64,000 nt of DNA from Saccharothrix tamanrassetensis (GCF_014203665.1 NZ_JACHJN010000001.1:1-64000); one strand, 5' to 3'; positions 18,701 to 26,054 are shown, counted from the stretch's first letter. Program-made: numbers and translations. The notes: a model not told the origin generated them from the letters alone.

Positions 18701-18720
18701 CCGAGCACACCGAACCTCAC
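15718..18720 (-). CDS. AfsR/BTAD family regulator with NB-ARC ATPase and TPR-like repeats
   Basis: 1000 residues. N-terminal OmpR-like winged helix at about 1-90 (VRFGVLGPV, RLRALLAVLLVDAGRVV), BTAD domain at about 95-220, NB-ARC ATPase from about 235 with P-loop GPGGAGKT at 258-265 and Walker B VLVVLDNCEH, then a long helical region with TPR-like repeats. Such proteins activate secondary-metabolite or transport genes in an ATP-dependent way. GTG start at 18720. It lies directly upstream of the MFS exporter (31-bp gap), its most likely target. Confidence 0.93.
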   Translation of the reverse strand: MRFGVLGPVVARRADGTEVPVGGPRLRALLAVLLVDAGRVVGLDRLVDALYGDRPPAGVANAVQSQVSRLRSLLDVEVERSAAGYRLVVDRSEVDALRFEDLVARGLPGEALALWRGPALRDVGDAPFAQAQAARWEELRLRAVEDHDVAPVALLAELVARFPLRERLVARLVRVLHREGRRAEALAVFERTRSVLVEELGSDPSPELAAAHLEVLRGERSPARHVLPAQLTSFVGRAEEVRLVGRALLGSRLVTLLGPGGAGKTRLAVEVAASDPGDVFFVDLAPLGAGGDVPQAVLTALGLREDGLRAVSSPVQRLVAALAERSVLVVLDNCEHVVADAAVLAGALLTACPGLRVLATSREALGVTGETVRPVPPLPVDDVGSAAVRLFVDRAVAVNPSFVLDGVSGPAVVEICRALDGMPLAIELAAARVRSLPVAEVAARLGDRFRLLSRGSRAAAPRHRTLHAVVEWSWDLLDADERVLARRLTVFSDGTTLESAAAVCGVPGTDELLPSLVDKSLVEVSGRRYRMLDTIRAFCAERLVEAGELERVRRAHARWALGVAVEASPHLLRAGQLEWLARLSADHENFKAAIRWAVGVERGLALRLMAELGWYFWVRGLRTEGSLLAEEVVRAVGPVAPAGLAEEYLVCALYASSTGAREAVPGAPSPKQQLHDVFAGPATRPFLTMLWGMAYGVPDVETPTLDGLRGSLIGPDDWSQALARLGLGMQFQYAGRLAEARVSHLEALGRFRVLGERWGMSVVSAQLAELARADGDLGAAVRYLDEALVLSEAFGVTEHTAGMLTQRAEWARHRGEFDSAWADLERAAASARSQGAVGTLAEVRLGMAEVCRSRGDLAGARHWCEQALRVCPSGWFGPAEVRASIHVAVGRTALAEGDPVAAREALGLALESAAEWGNQMVVARVADARAALALASGDARGAALLLGAAHGLRGTVAVVDPDVLGTERAARAVLGDAVFRARAAEGAGLGRDGVLSALRA

Positions 18721-18908
18721 GCGGCAGGATTGTTCCCCACCACCGGCACACCGCGGGCCCGATCGCGCCCGCCCGCAGTGTCGGCAACCCGACACCACGG
18801 GCCCGACGGGACACCAGACCCGTACCGGCCGGGACCGCCCGGACCCGGACAGTCGGCACGACACCCGACCCGGCGAACCGAAACCGGGGGAGTGCCGCAC
18901 CGATCGCG

Positions 18909-18992
18909 CGACCCCCGCCGGGCCCACACCCGATCAGTCGCGGCGCGGCCCGACCCCCGCCGGGCCCACACCCGATCAGTCGCGGCGCGGCC
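18909..18992. repeat. Tandem 42-bp duplication at the grpB 3' end
   Basis: Two adjacent, essentially identical 42-bp copies, starting with the GACCCCCGCCGGGCCC part at 18910 and again at 18952. The right copy contains the stop codon and last few codons of the GrpB-family gene; the left copy lies just downstream. The unit is a multiple of three, and the second stop it carries would preserve termination if the first were lost. Confidence 0.9.
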
Positions 18993-19563
18993 CGTCCGGG
19001 GCGGCCCGCGACAGGATCTCGTCCACCACGTCGTTCTTCGCATCCGCGTAGTCCTGGACGTACGTCCAGTCCCGCGCCGCCAACCCCGACTTCACCGACT
19101 CGTACAACGCCCGATCCTCCTCATGGGCGCGCAACCAGTCCCGGAACGTCAACATCCGGGTGATCTCCGGACTCCCCACCGTGTGCACGTGCAGGTTGAC
19201 GTCCGTGTCCGGGCCCTTGAACATCCGGTGCTCGTGCCACTCCGGCTCCCGCACCCGCAACACGTACCCCGCCGCCTCCAACGCCGGCACGTACGTCGAC
19301 TCGTCACCCGAATCCGCCACCACCAGCAGCACGTCCACGATCGGCTTGGCCGCCAACCCCGGCACCGACGTCGACCCCACGTGCTCCAACGCCACCACCA
19401 CCGGACCCAGCACCGCCCGGATCCGCGCCGCCTCCCGCTCGAACAACCCCGGCCACACCGGGTCGTACGCCACCACGTCCACCCGGCCGTTCAACTTCGC
19501 CGGCGGCGACACGTACGCCGCCAACATGGCCTCCTGCGAGGACACCGAACGCTCCCGGACCAT
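18976..19563 (-). CDS. GrpB family protein (nucleotidyltransferase fold)
   Basis: 195 residues. Core motif HVGSTSVPGLAAKPIVDVLL near residues 63-82 is the GrpB/UPF0157 signature: a nucleotidyltransferase-like active site with a conserved His and Gly-Ser, then Lys-Pro-x-x-Asp. GrpB proteins occur alone or fused to dephospho-CoA kinase; their reaction is not established. AGGAGG lies six bases before the ATG at 19563, which decides the start over the GTG at 19569. It sits 39 bp downstream of the polymerase gene and may be the last gene of the end-joining cluster. Confidence 0.85.
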   Translation of the reverse strand: MVRERSVSSQEAMLAAYVSPPAKLNGRVDVVAYDPVWPGLFEREAARIRAVLGPVVVALEHVGSTSVPGLAAKPIVDVLLVVADSGDESTYVPALEAAGYVLRVREPEWHEHRMFKGPDTDVNLHVHTVGSPEITRMLTFRDWLRAHEEDRALYESVKSGLAARDWTYVQDYADAKNDVVDEILSRAAPDGPRRD

Positions 19564-19602
19564 GACCACCCTCCTGATAGGCAGTCGACCAGGATAAGCC
19601 CC

Positions 19603-20490
19603 TCACCCCGGCAACGGCGACGCGTTTCCCGCCGCGAACAGATCCCCGAACCGACCCACCCGCTCCCGCACCTCGTCCGCCACGAACACCAGGTCCTCCG
19701 GCGACCGGCACGCCACCACCTCGTCCCACGTCACCGGCGTCGACACCGACGGCACCGGCCGCGCCCGCAACGAGTACGGCGCCACCGTCGTCTTCGCCGG
19801 GTTGTTCTGCGACCAGTCGATCAACACCTTCCCGGTGCGCTGCGCCTTCGCCATCCGCCACACCACCGCCTCCGGCGACTCCCGCGCCAACCGCTGCGCC
19901 AACCCCTTCGCATACACCGACGGCCCCTCCGGCGACGACACCCGCACCGCCGCGTACACCTGCAACCCCTTCGACCCGCTCGTCTTCACCACCGGCGACA
20001 ACCCGTCCGCCACCAACACCCCGCGCAACCGCTCCGCCACCCGACAGCACTCCACCACCGTCGCCGGCGCACCCGGATCCAGGTCGAACACCACCAGATC
20101 AGGGGAGTGCCGCGCACCCCGCGCACCCACCGTCCACTGCGGCACGTGCAACTCCAACGCCGCCAGGTTCGCCAACCACACCAACGTCGCCAAGTCCTCC
20201 ACCACCACGAAGTCCGCGAACTCCGCCCCCCGCGACGACCCCGGCGTCCCCACCCGCACCGTCCGCACCCACTCCGGCGCGTGCGACGGCACGTTCTTCT
20301 CGAAGAACGACTGCCCCTCCACCCCGTTCGGGAACCGCCGCAACGTCAACGGCCGACCCGCCAGGTGCGGCAACAACACCGGCGCGATCCGCGTGTAGTA
20401 GTCGATCACCTCCGCCTTGGTGAACCCCACCTCCGGGTACAGCACCTTGTCTAGGTTCGTCAGCCTCAACCGCCGCTCACCGACCCGCAC
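19603..20490 (-). CDS. LigD-type primase/polymerase (PolDom) of non-homologous end joining
   Basis: 295 residues. Archaeo-eukaryotic-primase-like polymerase that fills or extends ends, usually with ribonucleotides, during bacterial end joining. Diagnostic segments are RLTNLDKVLYPE near the N-terminus, FFEKNVPSHAPEW, the metal-binding DLDPG in VVFDLDPGAP, and KTSGSKGLQVYAAV. It is a stand-alone domain here, as in several actinomycetes. GAGGGG overlaps the stop of the upstream ligase gene and is six bases from the GTG at 20490, implying translational coupling of the two. Confidence 0.94.
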   Translation of the reverse strand: MRVGERRLRLTNLDKVLYPEVGFTKAEVIDYYTRIAPVLLPHLAGRPLTLRRFPNGVEGQSFFEKNVPSHAPEWVRTVRVGTPGSSRGAEFADFVVVEDLATLVWLANLAALELHVPQWTVGARGARHSPDLVVFDLDPGAPATVVECCRVAERLRGVLVADGLSPVVKTSGSKGLQVYAAVRVSSPEGPSVYAKGLAQRLARESPEAVVWRMAKAQRTGKVLIDWSQNNPAKTTVAPYSLRARPVPSVSTPVTWDEVVACRSPEDLVFVADEVRERVGRFGDLFAAGNASPLPG

Positions 20491-20500
20491 CACCTGCCCC

Positions 20501-21955
20501 TCACCCAAGACGCCGCACCTCCCCGGGCGACTTGTCCGGCCGCAACCCCCGCCACGTCGGGAACCGCAACCGCCCATCCGCCGTCCACTCCCGGAACACC
20601 ACCTCACCCACCAACACCGGACGCACCCACCGCGCACCCCGCGCCCGCTCCCGCGGCACCACCGACGAAAACGGCGACCGACCCACCTCCAACGACCGCA
20701 ACCGGTCGGTCAACCCCCGCAACTCCTCCTCACCGAACCCCGTACCCACCGACCCCACGAACCCCAGACCCTCCCCGTCCGGAATCCCCAACAACAACGA
20801 CCCCACCACCCCCGCCCGCCTGCCCACACCCGGCCGCCACCCGCCGACCACCACCTCCTGCGCCACCACCTCCGTCACCTTCACCCAGTGCGGCGACCGC
20901 ACACCCGGCACGTACCGGGAATCCAGCCGCTTCGCCACCACCCCCTCCAACCCCTGCTCCCGACTCGCCGCCACCACCTCCGGCCCCGCACCCGGATACG
21001 CCCTCGGCGTCGCCCAATGCGCACCCGCGACACCCAACCCCTCCAACAACTCCCGCCGCCGCACATACGGCAGGTCCAACGTCGACGCCCCGTCCAGGTG
21101 CAACACGTCGAACACCAGATAGGTCACCGGGTACCGCGCCGCCAACCGCCGCGCCTGCGCCCCACCCGCGTGCATCCGCTGCTGCAACGCCCCGAAACTC
21201 GGCCGCCCACCCGACAACGCCACGACCTCCCCGTCCAACAACACCTGGGTCGACCCCAACGCCCCACCCAACCCCTGCAACTCCGGATACGTCGCCGTCA
21301 CGTCGTTGCCCGACCGCGACACCAACCGCACCCGACCACCCTCCACCCGCGCGACCGCCCGCACCCCGTCCCACTTGAACTCGAACGCGAACTCCCCACC
21401 GGGCTCCGGCAACACCGACGACGCCGTCGCCAACATCGGCGCCACCGACTCCGGCAACGCCACCCAGTCCGGCCGCGCCGCCTCATGCCGACGACGCACC
21501 ATCCAGTCCTTCCCGTCACCCGACCCCGACCCCGCCCGCCGGAAGAACACGAACTCGCCCCGCACCCGAGACCCGTGCAGCACCACGTCCACCTCGCGGT
21601 CGCTCCACTTCACCGTCTCGTACCGGCCCCGATCCCAGATCGACATCGAACCCGCGCCGTACTCGCCCTTCGGGATCACACCCTCGAACGACGCGTACTC
21701 CAACGGGTGATCCTCGGTGCGCACCGCCAACCGGATCGTCCCCGGCTCCGCCGGCAACCCCTTCGGCACCGCCCACGACACCAACACCCCACCCCGCTCC
21801 AACCGCACGTCCCAGTGCAGCCGCGACGCGTGGTGCTCCTGGATCACGAACGTGTCGTCACCACCACGGGGGAGCAGCGCACCATCGGCGGGAACCGGCT
21901 CCGGCGTCCGACCCGGATCCCGCTTGCGCCGGTACTCCGAAAGATCCCCGCCCAT
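20501..21955 (-). CDS. ATP-dependent DNA ligase with N-terminal 3'-phosphoesterase domain
   Basis: 484 residues. The 3'-phosphoesterase domain covers about 1-165 (HHASRLHWDVRLERGGVLVSW, WAVPKGLP), and trims 3' ends. The ligase nucleotidyltransferase domain follows, with motif I FEFKWDGVRA (lysine is the adenylation site), LLDGEVVAL and EGVVAKRLDSRY, then an OB domain ending with WREWT-like FREWTADGRLRFPTWRGLRPDK. These are the two LigD domains other than the polymerase, which is encoded by the next gene. It follows the first Ku gene by 47 bp. Likely the sealing enzyme of the end-joining system. Confidence 0.94.
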   Translation of the reverse strand: MGGDLSEYRRKRDPGRTPEPVPADGALLPRGGDDTFVIQEHHASRLHWDVRLERGGVLVSWAVPKGLPAEPGTIRLAVRTEDHPLEYASFEGVIPKGEYGAGSMSIWDRGRYETVKWSDREVDVVLHGSRVRGEFVFFRRAGSGSGDGKDWMVRRRHEAARPDWVALPESVAPMLATASSVLPEPGGEFAFEFKWDGVRAVARVEGGRVRLVSRSGNDVTATYPELQGLGGALGSTQVLLDGEVVALSGGRPSFGALQQRMHAGGAQARRLAARYPVTYLVFDVLHLDGASTLDLPYVRRRELLEGLGVAGAHWATPRAYPGAGPEVVAASREQGLEGVVAKRLDSRYVPGVRSPHWVKVTEVVAQEVVVGGWRPGVGRRAGVVGSLLLGIPDGEGLGFVGSVGTGFGEEELRGLTDRLRSLEVGRSPFSSVVPRERARGARWVRPVLVGEVVFREWTADGRLRFPTWRGLRPDKSPGEVRRLG

Positions 21956-22002
21956 CCACGCCCCCGACTCAACCGACCCGGACCAGGACCCCCGACCCCG
22001 CC

Positions 22003-22926
22003 TCAGGCAGGCTTCGCCTTCTTCTTCGCCGGAGCCTTCTCCGCCTTCTCCGACTTGCCCGCCGCACCGTCACCCGACTTCGCCGACGACGACCGCGACC
22101 GCGACGACGACGAACGCGCCGGAGCCTTCTTCGCCGCGGGCTTCTTCCCACCCCGCGACGACCGCGCCTGCTCCACACTCCGCTCCAACGCCGTCATCAG
22201 GTCGATCACCTCACCGGACTCCTCGGCCTCCGGCTGCTCCGGCAGCTCCGCACCCTCCGCCTTCGCCTCGATCAACTTCTGCATCGCCACCGTGTACTCG
22301 TCACTGAACTCACCCGGGTCGAACGACCCCGCCATGCTCTCCACCAGCGACGACGCCATCTTCAACTCCTGCGGCCGCACCTCGATGTCACCGTCGAGGA
22401 ACTCGAAATCCGGCTTGCGCACCTCATCCGGCCACAACATCGTGTGCATCACCAACAGGTCGTCACGGGCCCGCAACATCGCCAACGTCTCCCGCTGACG
22501 GATCGTGATCTTCACGACCGCCAACTGGCCCGACTTCTCCAACGCCGTCCGCAACAACACGTACGGCCGCGCCGCCGCCTTGTCCGGCTCCAGGTAGTAC
22601 GACTTCTGGAAGTAGATCGGATCGATCTCCTCCACCGGCACGAACTCCAACACGTCGATCGCGTGATCGGTGTTGATCGGCAGCTTCTCCAGGTCCTCCG
22701 CGTCCACCACCACCATCCGGCCGTCATCCAGCTCATAGCCCTTGGCGATGTCCGCGAACGGCACCTCCTCACCACACACCTGGCACACCCGCTTGTACCG
22801 GATGCGCCCACCGTCCTCCCGGTGCACCTGATGGAACCGGAAGTCGTGCTCCTCCGTCGCTGTGTACAACCGGACACCGATCGTGACCAGCCCGAAGGAG
22901 ATCGCCCCGCGCCACACGGACCTCAT
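22003..22926 (-). CDS. ku: Ku end-joining protein, with lysine-rich C-terminal tail
   Basis: 307 residues. Homodimeric ring that binds DNA double-strand ends and recruits LigD. Starts MRSVWRGAISFGLVTI, the invariant Ku opening, with VCQVCGEEV near 47-55 (the Cys pair seen in many actinobacterial Ku). The core ends at about 255. The tail, about 50 residues, is Lys/Ala/Ser-rich (GGKKPAAKKAPARSSSSR and further lysines). Such tails in bacterial Ku affect DNA threading and ligase stimulation. The second Ku, upstream, lacks this tail. Confidence 0.96.
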   Translation of the reverse strand: MRSVWRGAISFGLVTIGVRLYTATEEHDFRFHQVHREDGGRIRYKRVCQVCGEEVPFADIAKGYELDDGRMVVVDAEDLEKLPINTDHAIDVLEFVPVEEIDPIYFQKSYYLEPDKAAARPYVLLRTALEKSGQLAVVKITIRQRETLAMLRARDDLLVMHTMLWPDEVRKPDFEFLDGDIEVRPQELKMASSLVESMAGSFDPGEFSDEYTVAMQKLIEAKAEGAELPEQPEAEESGEVIDLMTALERSVEQARSSRGGKKPAAKKAPARSSSSRSRSSSAKSGDGAAGKSEKAEKAPAKKKAKPA

Positions 22927-23057
22927 TCCACGTGAGTACCCGTCACACGCGACTTCCGCACCAGTACGTCACCCGAACGGGCTAAAAACAGGCGTGGCGA
23001 CACCACCCCACGGCCACCACGACACCCCCGACCGGCCCAACCGACGACCGACCCGGC

Positions 23058-23852
23058 CTACTCCTCCCGCGGCGACCGGGACGACCGCACCCGATCCAGA
23101 CTCCGCCGCAACGCCGTCATCAGATCCAACCCGCCACCGGTCTCCTCCGGCGCCCGCGACACCGGGATCTCCGCACCCGCCGCCTTCGCCTCGATCAACC
23201 CCGCCAACGCATCCCGATACCCGTCCGAGAACACCCCCGGATCGAACTCCGCCGTCATCGAATTCACCAACGACGTCGCCACCCGGACCTCCGGCAACCC
23301 CGACTCCACCACCGCATCGCCCAAAAACCCGAAATCCGGCTCCCGCACCTCATCCGGCCACAACAACGTCTGCAACACCAACACCCGACCACGCGGCCGC
23401 ACCACCGCCAACGACTCCCGCCGCCGGATCGCCACCCGCACCACCGCCACCCGCCACGCCCGCTCCAACGCATCACGCAACAAGCAGTACGACCTCACCG
23501 CCGACCGCTCCGGCTCCAGGTAGAACGAACGGTCCAACAGGATCGGATCCACCTGATCCGCCTGCGCGAACTGCACCACCTCGATCGTCCGCCCCGACAC
23601 CACCGGCAACCCCTCGAAATCCTCCGGCTCGAACAGCACCAGCCGACCGTCCGCCAGCTCGTACCCCTTCACCACGTCGACCAGCGCCACCTCCTCGGCA
23701 CACACCTCGCACACCCGCCGATGCCGGATCCGCCCACCATCCGCCCGATGCACCTGACGGAACCGGAACCCGTGCTCCCGCGTCGCCGAGAACAACCGCA
23801 CCGGGAACGTCACCAGCCCGAACGTCACCGAACCGCGCCACACCGCCCTCAT
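23058..23852 (-). CDS. ku: Second Ku paralogue, no basic tail
   Basis: 264 residues. Clear Ku core, MRAVWRGSVTFGLVTFPVRL at the start, VCEVCAEEV at the same place as in the other paralogue, and WPDEVREPDFGFL. It stops shortly after the core (RSSRSPREE), so it lacks the lysine-rich extension. The two proteins could form homodimers of different behaviour or a heterodimer. The 131-bp gap to the next Ku gene could hold a separate promoter. The recombinase gene ends 104 bp upstream. Confidence 0.95.
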   Translation of the reverse strand: MRAVWRGSVTFGLVTFPVRLFSATREHGFRFRQVHRADGGRIRHRRVCEVCAEEVALVDVVKGYELADGRLVLFEPEDFEGLPVVSGRTIEVVQFAQADQVDPILLDRSFYLEPERSAVRSYCLLRDALERAWRVAVVRVAIRRRESLAVVRPRGRVLVLQTLLWPDEVREPDFGFLGDAVVESGLPEVRVATSLVNSMTAEFDPGVFSDGYRDALAGLIEAKAAGAEIPVSRAPEETGGGLDLMTALRRSLDRVRSSRSPREE

Positions 23853-23956
23853 AAGACCTGCGTACACCCGTGCGAACAACCACACACCCAAGTCACCCGG
23901 ACAGACCAGCCCAAGCCGACCCCACCCCGAACCCACGACAGCACAACCCCAGGGGC

Positions 23957-24934
23957 CTACTCCTCCCGCTGACCCGGCAACCGCGACAACGACACATACG
24001 TCCGATTCCCCGCCACCGCCGCCCGCCGCTCCCGAGCCGTCGCCTCGATGTAGTTCTGCGACGTCGACAACGACGCATGCCCCAACAACGCCATGATCTC
24101 CGACGCCGACGCACCGTCCTCCGCCAACCGCGTCGCGAACGTGTGCCGCAACGCGTGCAGGTTCGCCCCCGACGGCACCCGGTCGTGCAACCCCGCCCAC
24201 CGGAAACACGACCGCACCAGGTACTCCAACCCACCCCGCCCGATCGGCTCCCCGCGCCGATCCCGCAACAACGCCGAACCCCGGTCGAACCGCGCCTGCG
24301 GGAACCGCGCCCGACACGACACCAGGTACTGCTCGATGATCCGGTCCATCGCCGGCTCGATCGGCACCGACCGATCCCGGTTGCCCTTGCCCGCCACGTG
24401 CAACCGCCGCTCACCCGGCCGACCCACCACCGACGCCAACGTCAACGTCCGCATCTCCGCCGACCGCAACCCCGCCACCAACCCCAACGCGATCACCAGC
24501 ACATCCCGCTCCGGCCACGGATCACGCCCCTTGCTCGCCCCCTCCGCCGCCGCCGTCAACAACCGCTCCGGCGTGTCCTCACCCCGCAGCGGCTTGGGCA
24601 CCAGGGGAGGGGTCTTCGGCCGCGCCACCGCACCCATCGGATTGCCCGGCACCAGGTCCTCGGCCACGCAGAACGTCAGGAACTGGTTCCACGTCGACCA
24701 CGCCCGCAGCACCGAGCTCTTCGCGTGCGAATCGGCGAACACCCCGAACGCCGCCCGCAGGTTCCCGGCCGTCAGGTGGGCGATCAGCAGGTCCGCAGGG
24801 GGAGTGGAGCACACCTCGGCCAGCAGCGCCGTGATGCCCGCCAGGTCGCGCCGGTACGCCGCCGTGGTGTGGGGGGAGTCCTTCCGGGGGCGGCGGGCGA
24901 GGAAGAACGACTCCTGAGCGGCGAGAACTCGCAT
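23957..24934 (-). CDS. Tyrosine recombinase (Xer/integrase type) next to dif
   Basis: 325 residues, close to the size of XerC/XerD plus a short tail. N-terminal SAM-like core-binding domain at about 1-105; catalytic domain with all six residues: R157 (GLRSAE), K183 (AGKGNRD), H260 and R263 (HALRHTFATRL), H286 (LLGHASLSTSQNY) and Y295. A C-terminal tail of about 30 residues follows the tyrosine. No excisionase, phage or conjugation genes lie nearby. Upstream of its start are a palindromic dif-shaped site and the chromosomal dif. It could be an unorthodox Xer protein or the remnant of an element that used dif. Confidence 0.93.
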   Translation of the reverse strand: MRVLAAQESFFLARRPRKDSPHTTAAYRRDLAGITALLAEVCSTPPADLLIAHLTAGNLRAAFGVFADSHAKSSVLRAWSTWNQFLTFCVAEDLVPGNPMGAVARPKTPPLVPKPLRGEDTPERLLTAAAEGASKGRDPWPERDVLVIALGLVAGLRSAEMRTLTLASVVGRPGERRLHVAGKGNRDRSVPIEPAMDRIIEQYLVSCRARFPQARFDRGSALLRDRRGEPIGRGGLEYLVRSCFRWAGLHDRVPSGANLHALRHTFATRLAEDGASASEIMALLGHASLSTSQNYIEATARERRAAVAGNRTYVSLSRLPGQREE

Positions 24935-25018
24935 TGGATCTTCATACCGCACCCCACCGACAATCCCCGGCACCCGCCGATCCCCGTGTTGATCAAGCAC
25001 CGCCCAATTCAACGCATG

Positions 25019-25040
25019 ATGGATAATGGCGATTATCCAT
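25019..25040. repeat. Palindromic dif-shaped site upstream of the recombinase gene
   Basis: Arms ATGGATAA and TTATCCAT flank the 6-bp centre TGGCGA, whose end bases also pair, giving 9-bp arms with a 4-base gap. The layout, arms ending in TAA and TTA around six bases, is that of a Xer core site, but unlike dif it is fully symmetric. It lies 85-106 bases upstream of the recombinase ATG. It could be the recombinase's own crossover site or simply an operator. Confidence 0.6.
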
Positions 25041-25295
25041 GAAACAGAGGTCCGGGCGGGGCTGGGCGGCGGTCGACCGGCCCGGAGGCTCCGCCGGGGG
25101 ATGTCGCCGCTCCCGACGATCCCGCAGGCGCCCGACCGCCGTTCCCCGTGCGTCCTCGTCATGCGCGTCCGCATCGGCCGGCCCGGCGCATCCGGCCTGA
25201 GGTTCGAGCCCGAACGTTCCTCGGGACGACGCCAGGGCGTTGATCACCGGGCCGGGACGGCTCGGACGACGTTGTCGGGCCATCCCGGCACACCA

Positions 25296-25325
25296 GCATC
25301 GATACGTCACGTGACGTATCGATGC
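25296..25325. repeat. 30-bp perfect palindrome 22 bp from dif
   Basis: GCATCGATACGTCAC is followed without spacer by its exact reverse complement. With a two-base interruption the symmetry extends further: ACCA on the left matches TGGT on the right. The centre CACGTG resembles the centre of a ParB parS site, but the flanks do not match parS. Function unknown. A perfect dyad this long in a gene-free region suggests a protein-binding site or a recombination/cruciform element. Confidence 0.85.
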
Positions 25326-25347
25326 CCTGGTCCACCAGCCTGTCCAT

Positions 25348-25375
25348 AACGCCGATAATCGACATTATGTTAAGT
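25348..25375 (+). other. dif: Chromosomal dif site (XerC/XerD resolution site)
   Basis: Left arm ends CGCCGATAA, the 6-bp centre is TCGACA and the right arm is TTATGTTAAGT. The right arm differs from the E. coli XerD arm at one position. Against the actinobacterial dif consensus as I know it, the first two bases and one base near the right end differ. dif lies at the replication terminus and is where Xer recombinases resolve chromosome dimers, so this marks the terminus region. Confidence 0.9.
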
Positions 25376-25625
25376 AAGACGTTCGGGAGGACCCTGCCGA
25401 CTGCTGCGGGCCTCCCCTCCGGTCGCCGACGCGCCTCTGGCAGGCTGCGCCGCGCGCGTCGGGGTTTCGACGCCTCCGTGCCCCGCGACGCCCGACAGGC
25501 GACGCTTCCGACGTGACGGCCGGCGGCTCGTGTGGGCTGCCGGCGTGACGTTCGGGTCGTTCGGACCGCCTGGTCCACTGGCTCGATCAGGTGTTCGATT
25601 CCGTGCGTGGCGGTGTTCCGGGGAG

Positions 25626-26054
25626 CTACTCCCCTGTCGTGAAATGCGTGCCGGCCTTGATCTTGGCGAGGGTGTCGTTGTAGTGCGGGTTGGCCATGAC
25701 GCCGAGGATGTTGCCGAACGGGTCGATGACGCTGGCGGTGATGTAGCCGTGGCCGCCGTGGTCCTTGGGGCCTTCGTGGGGCTTGGCGCCGAGGGTCTGG
25801 AGGCGTTGGTAGGCGGCCTCGATGTCGTCGACGGCCCAGAAGACGATCTGGCCGGCGGGGCTGGTGGTGACGTCGTGGGTGGCGTAGGCGCTGTTGATGA
25901 TGCCGAACTCGTGCAGGTAGTCGCCGAGGCGGAATTCGATGTAGCCGCCGGGGACCTCGAAGTAGGGCTCCAGGCCGAGGACTTCGGTGTACCAGGTCTT
26001 GGCGGCGTCGAGGTCGTCGGCGAAGTAGTTGGCGGTGGTGAGTCCTCGCAGCAT
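25626..26054 (-). CDS. VOC (glyoxalase/bleomycin-resistance-fold) protein
   Basis: 142 residues, one VOC module pair: TANYFADDLDAAKTWYTEVLGLEPYF at the start is the usual beta-alpha opening, then FWAVDDIEAAYQRLQTLGA and IDPFGNILGVM. Likely metal-dependent or a small-molecule binder; substrate unknown. GAGGAG lies eight bases before the ATG. Divergent from a WYL regulator, with a near-perfect 25-bp operator between them, so its expression is probably controlled by that protein. Confidence 0.88.
   Translation of the reverse strand: MLRGLTTANYFADDLDAAKTWYTEVLGLEPYFEVPGGYIEFRLGDYLHEFGIINSAYATHDVTTSPAGQIVFWAVDDIEAAYQRLQTLGAKPHEGPKDHGGHGYITASVIDPFGNILGVMANPHYNDTLAKIKAGTHFTTGE

Larger units (their letters stand above)
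24935..25625. other. Gene-free terminus region carrying dif and two palindromes
   Basis: About 690 bases without a convincing coding frame. It contains, left to right, the palindromic dif-like site (25019-25040), the 30-bp palindrome (25296-25325) and dif (25348-25375). It must also carry the promoter of the leftward recombinase gene. The stretch from 25376 to 25625 shows no further structure that I can support. Confidence 0.7.

Noticed and set aside
15871-20454. Very long open frame on the plus strand (over 1500 codons)
   Set aside because: It is Arg/Gln/His/Pro-rich antisense of the BTAD, GrpB and polymerase genes, a normal effect of very high GC; no domain or sensible start is visible.
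23957-24934. Phage or ICE integrase with a resident element
   Set aside because: Neighbouring genes are end-joining, VOC and WYL genes; no excisionase, relaxase, phage or plasmid gene occurs and no flanking direct repeat (attL/attR) could be seen in the window. It remains possible as a remnant.
25296-25325. parS-like centre TCACGTGA in the 30-bp palindrome
   Set aside because: Only the central eight bases agree with the ParB site; the flanking bases that ParB needs (GTTTC on the left, GAAAC on the right) are not there, and parS sites cluster near the origin rather than at dif.
25580-25600. tRNA T-arm-like sequence TTCGATTCC near the recombinase region, a possible integrase attachment site
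   Set aside because: The five bases on either side of the loop do not pair, and no acceptor, D or anticodon arm can be built around it on either strand.
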